In this document: positions 57,610-64,000 of the stretch, piece after piece
Position numbering within the stretch: position 1 is the first letter of the stretch
How the letters are laid out: every line of letters starts with the position of its first letter
From: Paenibacillus_AR mesotrionivorans
GTDB lineage: Bacteria; Bacillota; Bacilli; Paenibacillales; NBRC-103111
Assembly (NCBI RefSeq): GCF_046098205.1
Contig: NZ_JBJURJ010000012.1
Span: 62,001 to 126,000, forward strand
Reading direction: 5' to 3'
DNA length: 64,000 nucleotides
Program-made: the position numbers and the translations under genes
The notes under the pieces: generated by a model
What the model saw: only the letters and a program-made list of their open reading frames with translations
The model's database searches: none
Told to the model about the DNA's origin: nothing

Positions 57610-58973
57610 TCTACCCGATGGAATGGTCGATCCGGGTGAACGACTTGTCCAAAACCTTCACTTATTATGTAGAGTCAGAGGGGAAGCAAACAAGAACGCG
57701 AACCCTGTATCTTCCTGACCGGGTAACAGTCCCTCCAGTCCAGCCGGATTGGCAGCCGGGAGGCTCCATCGTGGTGGATAATACCGAGGCGGAAACAGAG
57801 GGCGTCTGGATACGCGATACATCGGGCAACGGATACTACTATGACGGCTATGTTTATGTGAAGCCTGTGACGGGTACGGCAACCAGCAGGATTCGCTGGC
57901 GGCCGGAGCTGCCCGACAGCGTCACCTACAGCGTTTATCACAAGCTTCCCCAAATGCCTGCAGGTGAAAACTGGTCAACCAACGCTTCGTTTACGGTTTA
58001 TTACAACGGAGGCTCGCAGACAGTTACAGTGGATGAGAAAACCAACGGCGGAGGTTGGGCATATTTGGGCGCATTCCCTTTTGCAGCAGGAAGCAGCGGC
58101 TACGTGGAGCTAACGAATCAGGCCAATAACACGCGGGTTATTGCCGATGCTGTGATGTGGGTAAGTGAAACTGTACGTCCGCAATGGCAGGCGGTTGTCC
58201 TGAGCTCGGACAGGGCATTGCTGGAAATGACCCATACCGCACAGCTAAGTGTGACGGGCTACATGGATAACGGGCTTCCCGGTGATCTAAGCCAAGCGCA
58301 GGTGGCGTATTACGTGGACAGGCCTGATTTGGCTGCAGTAGACGGGAATGGGGTGTTGACGCTCCAGCATATCGACGGGGTAGCCGACCAAATCCAGGTA
58401 TGGGCCGTTGTAACTGTTGACGGAATCATTATGGAAACCCCTCATGTAGCCATCCCTATAAGGGATTTGATTGTGATCGTGGACAGTACGAATACTGCGG
58501 GGCTGTATGTCACGGAGGGCTCATGGAGCCAAAGCAACCTGTCCGGTTACAAAACAGGCGTGAAATCCCGCTATTCTACGACACAAGGGTCGTCAGCCAT
58601 GTGGAAGGCCCAGTTTCCGGAGGGGAATTATACTGTCTCCCTCTACAACCTTGTCCACACCGTATCCCAGGACAAGAATATAAAGGTGGAGGTGAAGCAT
58701 AAAACCGGCACCGAGGTTATGTACATCGACCAATCCTCCGGTCCGTCGGGCTGGCTGGAGCTGGGCACCTATGATTTTGCCGGAGACGGCAGCGAATATG
58801 TCAAGATGACTAGAGTAACTCCCAGCACCATCGACCCGCCAACCCCGGCAGCGGATATGATCTATACCCGGGCGGATGCAGTCCGGTTCCAACGGCATTC
58901 CATCAGCCCGGCCGATCATGTGGGTGTGGATGACTTGTCGTTGCCCATCAACGGAGCTATGAAGGAGCACTAG
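57402..58973 (+). CDS. Giant secreted golvesin-domain protein, C-terminal part (after frameshift)
   Basis: This frame begins sensibly at NTAAEDTSGASYFFDTHSPI (57411 on) although its first ATG is only at 57486 and has no ribosome-binding site. It therefore continues the previous gene. A single missing base near 57391-57401 would join them into a protein of about 1680 residues. Modules: a beta segment, a golvesin-like module (about 57765-58170: SIVVDNTEAETEGVWIRDTS, AYLGAFPFAAGSSGY, VIADAVMWV), a Big_2-like Ig domain (58180-58470, PDLAAVDGNGVLTLQ) and a final golvesin-like module (58473-58900). It ends without an LPxTG or SLH anchor, so it is released or wall-associated by binding. Confidence 0.75.
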   Translation, partial: HQINTAAEDTSGASYFFDTHSPIDAVKSMLIVKPDETSYNAYIQAKTEQASILHYSLDGGSTYTAAPDLIYPMEWSIRVNDLSKTFTYYVESEGKQTRTRTLYLPDRVTVPPVQPDWQPGGSIVVDNTEAETEGVWIRDTSGNGYYYDGYVYVKPVTGTATSRIRWRPELPDSVTYSVYHKLPQMPAGENWSTNASFTVYYNGGSQTVTVDEKTNGGGWAYLGAFPFAAGSSGYVELTNQANNTRVIADAVMWVSETVRPQWQAVVLSSDRALLEMTHTAQLSVTGYMDNGLPGDLSQAQVAYYVDRPDLAAVDGNGVLTLQHIDGVADQIQVWAVVTVDGIIMETPHVAIPIRDLIVIVDSTNTAGLYVTEGSWSQSNLSGYKTGVKSRYSTTQGSSAMWKAQFPEGNYTVSLYNLVHTVSQDKNIKVEVKHKTGTEVMYIDQSSGPSGWLELGTYDFAGDGSEYVKMTRVTPSTIDPPTPAADMIYTRADAVRFQRHSISPADHVGVDDLSLPINGAMKEH

Positions 58974-58990
58974 CTGATTCAATCAGGTAA

Positions 58991-59026
58991 CCAAAGGCCG
59001 GCCATCCCCGGATGGCTGGCCTTTGG
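58991..59026 (+). terminator. Strong hairpin after the giant gene
   Basis: CCAAAGGCCGGCCATC (58991-59006) pairs with GATGGCTGGCCTTTGG (59011-59026) with one G-U. The T-run is poor (TGTT), so termination efficiency is uncertain. Confidence 0.65.
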
Positions 59027-59036
59027 TGTTGGAGGG

Positions 59037-59180
59037 GGCACTTTCGAAATTTACAAGAAGCTGCTGAAGCTGAAGGAACTGATGTATACGCCGGCCGGAC
59101 GAAGGAGAGCCGAGGGGCGGCACCGGTTCATGGAGCAGTACCTGGAGCAGTTTTACGGTGAATGGGGCGGCCGGATGTAA
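59037..59180 (+). pseudogene. C-terminal fragment of an HD-domain hydrolase gene
   Basis: An open frame reads IYKKLLKLKELMYTPAGRRR, then AEGRHRFMEQYLEQFYGEWG and a stop (TAA 59178-59180). This is the usual tail of bacterial HD-superfamily phosphohydrolases (KLLKLKDLMNT... RHRFMEEFL..). No start or HD motif is present upstream; the preceding sequence is the terminator of the giant gene. So this is a leftover of a deleted gene. Confidence 0.6.
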
Positions 59181-59196
59181 GGTGAATTTTGGGACC

Positions 59197-59266
59197 AATC
59201 TTAATATTTTGCCAGCGAATCTTAAAAGATTATCACTTACCCCAATGAAAGCGCTGTAATAAGATG
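59197..59266 (+). promoter_or_regulatory. Promoter of the PpiC-like gene: CTTAA pair plus cre-like site
   Basis: CTTAA at 59200 and 59221 (21 bases apart), CTTACC at 59236, then AAGCGCTGTAATAAGAT (59249-59265). TGAAAGCGCTGTAA (59246-59259) fits the cre consensus in 13 of 14 positions. It is laid out like the SBP1 promoter at 42402. Confidence 0.65.
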
Positions 59267-59283
59267 GAAATGGAGGTGGTGCC

Positions 59284-60360
59284 ATGAGGGCGGGGAAACG
59301 GGTGGCATTGTTAACGGCGGCAGTTCTTGCAGTGGTTGCGGGTGCGGGAGTGTTTGTTGCCCAAAGCGAAACGGGCGAAGCTTCCACGGTTGTGGCCAAG
59401 GTAAACGGTATGGGCATCACCGCCGTGGAATTCAGACGAGAGCTGGACAACCAGCGTACGCCGGTTATTGATTATTTCCTCCGGACCTATCAGGCGAATG
59501 TGACGGAGGCCTTCTGGGACACCAGCTATGGCGGGGAAAACCCGGAGATGATGGCGAAGGCCAGGGCCATGGAGGAGCTGGTCAAGCGCAAGGTAGAGCT
59601 GGAGCTTGGAAGCCGCCATGGGCTGCTTTCCGGAACGGCATATGAGGATCTGCTGGAGCAGATGGACCGGGAAAACAAACGCAGGGGGGAAGCGGTGAAG
59701 GCCCGCCAGCCGGTATATGGGCCTGTCCGTTTGGAAGAGACGGTATTCATTCCCTATTATATGAGCAAGCTGCGCAATGAGCTGAAGGAAAAGGTTGCTG
59801 CCGCTGATTTGGGTGTTTCGGAGGAGGAGCTGCTGCGGCTGAAGGCGCTGGAGAAAAGTCCTGCCCCGCCTGAAACGGAGCGGGTTAGGTTTCGGAAGCT
59901 GGCTGTATCCTACCGGGGTGCAGAGCTTATGGGAGACGGGGCGCAGGCAAATCAACAAGAGACGTTAGCCCGACTGAAGCAGCAGCTTGAGCAGGCAGCC
60001 GGGGAATCCGGGGAAACGGCACTCTCCCGGGGAGGGGCGGATATCCGGGTGACTGAGGAGGAGCTGAACGGGGAAACGGCGGGCACTTATTTTAAATCCC
60101 AGCCTGTGCTGTATGCTGTCCTGGCCGGGGGACTTCAGGAGGGACAAGCAAGTCCCGTCTTCGACGAAGGCCTGCAGGGCCAGTTGGTGCTGGTGAAGGT
60201 GCTGGAACGGGATAAAGGAGATTCCGGCGGGGGGAATGGCGGGAAAGCGCCGGAAGCGGCAGTTTCCTTGGACAGTCTCTATCGGGAATATATCGGGCAG
60301 CTTGCGGCGGAGGCCGAGGTGATTCTGAGCCAGGGCTATGATCGTATCCGGATGAAATAA
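59284..60360 (+). CDS. SurA/PpiC-like secreted foldase
   Basis: 358 residues with GGAGGTGG 5-12 bases upstream. Signal/anchor RVALLTAAVLAVVAGAGVFV. A SurA N-terminal-like domain (about 33-150: VVAKVNGMGITAVEFRRELD, AMEELVKRKVELELGSRHGL) is followed by a basic linker and a C-terminal rotamase-like domain (200-325: ERVRFRKLAVSY, SPVFDEGLQGQLVLVKVLER). Such proteins are chaperones or prolyl isomerases outside the membrane. Its promoter matches that of SBP1, so it is co-regulated with the glycan locus and may fold the large secreted proteins encoded beside it (53932, 60474). Confidence 0.82.
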   Translation: MRAGKRVALLTAAVLAVVAGAGVFVAQSETGEASTVVAKVNGMGITAVEFRRELDNQRTPVIDYFLRTYQANVTEAFWDTSYGGENPEMMAKARAMEELVKRKVELELGSRHGLLSGTAYEDLLEQMDRENKRRGEAVKARQPVYGPVRLEETVFIPYYMSKLRNELKEKVAAADLGVSEEELLRLKALEKSPAPPETERVRFRKLAVSYRGAELMGDGAQANQQETLARLKQQLEQAAGESGETALSRGGADIRVTEEELNGETAGTYFKSQPVLYAVLAGGLQEGQASPVFDEGLQGQLVLVKVLERDKGDSGGGNGGKAPEAAVSLDSLYREYIGQLAAEAEVILSQGYDRIRMK

Positions 60361-60392
60361 GCGGGAGGTAGATGGTATTGTGAACAGGATCT

Positions 60393-60406
60393 TGAAAGCG
60401 GTTACT
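60393..60406 (+). promoter_or_regulatory. cre-like site upstream of the beta-helix gene
   Basis: TGAAAGCGGTTACT fits the CcpA cre consensus in 13 of 14 positions and lies 68 bases before the start codon. GATCTTG just upstream resembles the ATCTTAA element. Confidence 0.5.
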
Positions 60407-60473
60407 GTTCGTTTGGATAACGGCAGTCCCGCGTTCTTGATATATATTCTACGTTGGGGAGGGAATTGAGGAA

Positions 60474-63400
60474 ATGAAGCTGATGCGGGTTGGATGGTTG
60501 CGGCTAATGCTGGTGTTGGCGCTGGTTGTGGCAGGGATAGGTCCGTGGGCGGCAGCTCCGGAGGTGCAGGCGGCAGGGGCGGTCTATTATGTGGATGCTG
60601 TTGGAGGCAATGACAACAATGCGGGAACGTCGGCAGGAACGGCATGGAAAACGCTGGCGAAGGTGAATGCCACTGTGTTTCAGCCGGGTGATGCCATTTT
60701 GTTCAAGGCAGACGGGGTATGGACAGGCACGCTTTCGCCCCAGGGCTCCGGGGTGCAAGGCCAGCCCATCACCATGGATATGTACGGCTCCGGCCGCAAG
60801 CCTCTGATCGCCGGAGCGGGCGCTGCTGCTGCGGTTTATTTCTACAATCAGGAGCAGTGGGAGGTCCGGAATCTGGAAATTACCAACGATGCCGCAACCA
60901 AGGGAATCCGCAGGGGCATCCATGTGGACGGCAGCAGCGGCACCTGGAGCAATCCCAAGGTGTACCGCCATTTTGTATTCGAGAATCTGGACATCCACCA
61001 TGTCAAAGGGGATGTGTCTACGGATTACGCCCATAACGGAGGCATTATTGTCTGGGGCACTGCATGGGACTACCATGTGGCCGATGTGGTGGTCAAAAAC
61101 AGCAAAATCTACACGGTAGACAGTGTGGGCATCTACATCTACGGTGCCCAGAAGGCGTATTCCTCCGGCTTCCGGGTAGCAGACAATGTCATCTACGATA
61201 TTGGCGCCGACGGCGCGTTTATTCTGGATACCACCGGCGGGGTGATTGAAAACAACGTGGTGTACGATACCCACCTCCGGGCCAGCGGGTATCATGTGCC
61301 GTTATGGGTTTTCTCCAACAAAAATTCTGTAATCCAGTTCAATGAGGTCTATAATACCGCCCCGGGCGGAGATGCCATGGCGTATGATGCAGACTATAGA
61401 AGCGACGGCACCATCATCCAGTACAATTACAGCCACAACAATGCAGGCGGAGCCTTCCTGGTAGTAAATGACGGCACGGTGGCCACCAACTCCAACACGA
61501 ACACCATCATCCGGTATAATATCAGCCAGAACGACGGAGGCGCCGTGTTTAATTTCAGCGGTACACCGGATACCACCACCATTTATAACAATACGGTGTA
61601 TCTGCCCAGATCCTCTACGGCCAAGGTGGTGGATGTGCTGAATTGGGGCGGTTATGCCAAGAATACGTACTATTACAATAATCTGATCTATAACCTGGGC
61701 TCGGGAGGTTATAATTTCGCCGGCAGCACCAATAATGTGTTCGACTATAATCTGTTCTACGGCAATCACCCGACAGGCGAACCGGCAGATGCCCATAAGC
61801 AAACCGCGGAGCCGCAGCTGGCTTCTCCGGGCTCGGGAGGCATCGGCAAGCATACGCTGGCCGGGTATCAGCTGCTGAATACCTCGCCTGCCATTGGCAC
61901 CGGGAAAATTATTACGAACAACGGCGGTAGAGACTTCTTCGGCAATCCGGTTGCCGCCGGGACTGCCCCCAATATCGGCGCTTATCAGGGACCGGGGCTT
62001 GATCCCAACAATCTGCCGCCTCTTCCCCAGCCTCCCCAAGAGGAGAATCTGCTGAAGAATGCAGGCTTCGAAGCCGGAGACTTCACCAATTGGCCGACCC
62101 ATTATAACGGGGCCACAGTTGAAGCGTCCAATGCTTATGCGGGAGCCTACGCCGCCAAGCTTACCGGCTCTTATGCCGGAGCGGAGCAGACGGTCAGCGG
62201 GCTGTATCCCAACACCATCTATAAGCTGTATGCCTACGGAAAAAGCACTGGCGGCGGCGATGCGGTGATCGGTGTGAAAAACTACGGCGGCACCGCCAAG
62301 GACGTCCATGTGTCCTCCACCGCCTATACCAAAAAGGAGCTTACCTTCACAACAGGCAGCGATTCCAACAGCGCCACGATCTATCTGTACAAGGCCGGAG
62401 GCGGCGGAGAGGTCTGGTTTGACGCACTGGAGCTGATTCAATTCAGCGCCGCTCCAGACGGGCCGTCGGGTCCGGTCTATACGGTAGGGACCAGCGACGA
62501 ATTTAATGCGGCGGCACTGAACAGCCAATGGCGCTGGGTCAGAGAAAACAGCGCCAACTGGTCCTTGTCCGCCAATCCGGGCAGCCTGCGCATCGTCAGT
62601 GAAGCGGGGGACATTGTGGACGGGGGAGCGACGGCTAAGAATATTCTCCTGACCGGGGCGCCGGAGGGCAATTGGATGATCGAAACCAAAATGAGCGGCA
62701 AACCCTCTGCACGCTGGGCCCAGGGCGGCCTGATCGCCTATGTGGACGACAGCACCTATTTCCGCATGACCCGGCTTTACGGCAGCGGCAACCAGTTCCA
62801 GTTCACCAAACAGATCAATGCCGTGCGGGAGCATATGGAGGTCGCCGACACCATCCAATCGGCGGTTTCCTATATGCGGATTTTGAAATACGGCAACACG
62901 TACAGCGGCTATTATTCAGCGGACGGGGTGACCTACACCCAGGTATGGACCACCCAAACGGCTGACCTGTCCAATCTCAAAATCGGCCTGATAGTGTGTG
63001 CGGGAACTGGGCTGACGGCAGACTTTGATTATTTCCGGATTGTGACGGACGGCCTGACACCTCCCTCCAGCCCAACGCCAACGCCGACACCAACAGCTAC
63101 ACCGACCGCTACTCCAACACCGACTCCTACTCCAAGTGTAACACCTACTCCAACGCCAACCGCTACACCGACTGCAACACCCACATCAACGCCGACCGCC
63201 ACACCGACTGCCACACCCACATCAACGCCGACCGCCACACCAACACCCACACCCGTCGCGGTTACCGGAGTTGTGCTGAACAAAAGCAATCTGCTGCTGC
63301 AGGAGGACCAAACCTTCACGCTGACGGCTACGGTGGCCCCAACCAATGCCTCTAACAAAACCGTGCTGTGGAGCTCGGATAACCCAACCTCAGTAACGGT

Positions 63401-63914
63401 GAATGTGTATGGGGTAGTGACGGCAGCAGGACCGGGCACGGCCGTGGTGACCGCTACAACGGCGGATGGCGCTAAAACCGCAGCTTGTACGATCAAGGTA
63501 GTGGCTGCAGTCAATCTACTGGCCAACCCTGGGTTTGAGACGGGAGACTTCACCGGCTGGCCCACCCATTTTACCCAGTCTGCAATTGTCAATTCCAACG
63601 CCCGTACGGGTGATTATGCGGCCAGACTGACCACGGCTTATGGAGGCATCGAGCAGTACATCAGCGGACTCACGCCTAATACCACCTATGTGCTGAAGGG
63701 CTGGGCTAAAGGAACCAACGGGGAGTTCGGCGTCCGCAACTACGGCAGCTATCAGCGCCAGGTTTATGTGAATGCGGCAGACTATACCCAGGGTGAAATT
63801 ACCTTTACCACCGGCAGCACCAATACCACTGTCACTGTTTTTATGTATAAGCGCGCTGCAGCGGGAGAGGTATATTTCGATGATTTGGAGCTGATGATTA
63901 AGACGCCGCAATAA
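60474..63914 (+). CDS. Secreted multidomain right-handed beta-helix protein with carbohydrate-binding modules
   Basis: 1146 residues; GGGGAGGG 11 bases upstream. Signal peptide VGWLRLMLVLALVVAGIGPW, cleavage near VQAAG. Residues 36-510 form a pectate-lyase-like parallel beta-helix (VYYVDAVGGNDNNAGTSAGT, then repeated N-rich coils). Residues 523-655 are a CBM4/9-like module (NLLKNAGFEAGDFTNWPTHY), 672-860 a concanavalin-like module (SDEFNAAALNSQWRWVREN), 865-927 a Thr-Pro linker, 930-1010 a Big_2 Ig domain, and 1012-1146 a second CBM4/9-like module (NLLANPGFETGDFTGWPTHF) clearly duplicated from the first. It probably cleaves an extracellular polysaccharide. The catalytic residues are not identified. 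Confidence 0.9.
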   Translation: MKLMRVGWLRLMLVLALVVAGIGPWAAAPEVQAAGAVYYVDAVGGNDNNAGTSAGTAWKTLAKVNATVFQPGDAILFKADGVWTGTLSPQGSGVQGQPITMDMYGSGRKPLIAGAGAAAAVYFYNQEQWEVRNLEITNDAATKGIRRGIHVDGSSGTWSNPKVYRHFVFENLDIHHVKGDVSTDYAHNGGIIVWGTAWDYHVADVVVKNSKIYTVDSVGIYIYGAQKAYSSGFRVADNVIYDIGADGAFILDTTGGVIENNVVYDTHLRASGYHVPLWVFSNKNSVIQFNEVYNTAPGGDAMAYDADYRSDGTIIQYNYSHNNAGGAFLVVNDGTVATNSNTNTIIRYNISQNDGGAVFNFSGTPDTTTIYNNTVYLPRSSTAKVVDVLNWGGYAKNTYYYNNLIYNLGSGGYNFAGSTNNVFDYNLFYGNHPTGEPADAHKQTAEPQLASPGSGGIGKHTLAGYQLLNTSPAIGTGKIITNNGGRDFFGNPVAAGTAPNIGAYQGPGLDPNNLPPLPQPPQEENLLKNAGFEAGDFTNWPTHYNGATVEASNAYAGAYAAKLTGSYAGAEQTVSGLYPNTIYKLYAYGKSTGGGDAVIGVKNYGGTAKDVHVSSTAYTKKELTFTTGSDSNSATIYLYKAGGGGEVWFDALELIQFSAAPDGPSGPVYTVGTSDEFNAAALNSQWRWVRENSANWSLSANPGSLRIVSEAGDIVDGGATAKNILLTGAPEGNWMIETKMSGKPSARWAQGGLIAYVDDSTYFRMTRLYGSGNQFQFTKQINAVREHMEVADTIQSAVSYMRILKYGNTYSGYYSADGVTYTQVWTTQTADLSNLKIGLIVCAGTGLTADFDYFRIVTDGLTPPSSPTPTPTPTATPTATPTPTPTPSVTPTPTPTATPTATPTSTPTATPTATPTSTPTATPTPTPVAVTGVVLNKSNLLLQEDQTFTLTATVAPTNASNKTVLWSSDNPTSVTVNVYGVVTAAGPGTAVVTATTADGAKTAACTIKVVAAVNLLANPGFETGDFTGWPTHFTQSAIVNSNARTGDYAARLTTAYGGIEQYISGLTPNTTYVLKGWAKGTNGEFGVRNYGSYQRQVYVNAADYTQGEITFTTGSTNTTVTVFMYKRAAAGEVYFDDLELMIKTPQ
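63075..63255 (+). repeat. Coding tandem repeat of the Thr-Pro linker
   Basis: Short ACACC/ACTCC units with a higher-order 36-base repeat at 63165-63240 encode the (P-T)n/(P-T-A-T)n linker of the beta-helix protein. Such tracts are prone to slippage. Confidence 0.85.
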
Positions 63915-63965
63915 AGCCGCAGAGTTTCATTCATAAATAATGGGACGCAATCCCCAAATAGAAAA

Positions 63966-63997
63966 TTGGGCAGATAGTTTTTCTGCCCAGTTTTTTT
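63966..63997 (+). terminator. Terminator after the beta-helix gene
   Basis: TTGGGCAG (63966-63973) pairs with CTGCCCAG (63983-63990), followed by seven T. Confidence 0.9.
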
Positions 63998-64000
63998 GTG

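Noticed and set aside
61302..62858. 518-codon open frame antisense to the beta-helix gene
   Set aside because: Antisense shadow in a repetitive GC-rich gene.
63075..63255. CRISPR or intergenic tandem repeat
   Set aside because: In frame within the beta-helix gene and encodes a Thr-Pro linker.
36540..63960. Prophage or insertion sequence
   Set aside because: No integrase, transposase, terminal repeats or phage structural genes are visible; genes are metabolic and in coherent operons.

Overview
The window is Bacillota chromosome of the Paenibacillus type. The reasons are moderately high GC, sporulation genes (spoVM, a SpoVIF-like gene), the prkC-rsgA-rpe-spoVM-rpmB-yloU-yloV-recG neighbourhood familiar from Bacillus, S-layer-homology and copper-amine-oxidase-N-like secreted proteins, and a locus with two YesM/YesN-type two-component systems and LplB/LplC-type sugar importers.

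Layout. 1-8.8 kb is conserved housekeeping: the prkC tail, rsgA, rpe, a small membrane protein, spoVM (26 codons), rpmB on the opposite strand, an Asp23 protein, a FakA-like kinase, a DegV/FakB-like protein and recG. 9-16 kb holds short transcription units: a flavodoxin-fold reductase divergent from an HxlR regulator, a SpoVIF-like gene, the lipid II flippase amj, an AraC/GyrI regulator, a CPBP membrane protease, a DinB-fold protein, an M20 peptidase and a PAP2 phosphatase. 16-26 kb holds a WGxxGxxG-CTERM surface protein, a purine-class riboswitch in front of a COG2509 flavoprotein, SLH and copper-amine-oxidase-N proteins, glnS under a T-box, and a glpX-deoR-rpiB operon. 26-36.5 kb holds an LTA-synthase-family protein, a YfiT-like protein, a lipase, a BNR-like protein, moeA-mobB, tRNA-Lys(CTT) and a nitrate/sulfonate-type ABC importer.

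36.7-63.9 kb looks like one glycan-utilization locus. It has two importer modules (each two permeases and one binding lipoprotein, no ATPase), each with its own histidine kinase/AraC response regulator pair. It also has a cytoplasmic FAD oxidoreductase with carbohydrate-binding-like C-terminal domains, a very large secreted golvesin-domain protein split by a frameshift, a PpiC/SurA-like foldase and a 1146-residue beta-helix protein with carbohydrate-binding modules. I see no familiar intracellular glycosidase. Two promoter motif families appear to link separated genes, and CcpA (cre) sites recur. Gene fragments at 36.73-36.98 kb (VOC) and 59.03-59.18 kb (HD hydrolase) lie at or near the edges of the regulator/importer part.

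Structure outside genes includes a 98-bp tandem hairpin repeat, a repeated element around spoVM, two palindromic intergenic repeat families, and three near-perfect hairpins overlapping the ribosome-binding sites of amj, the CPBP protease and the FAD oxidoreductase.
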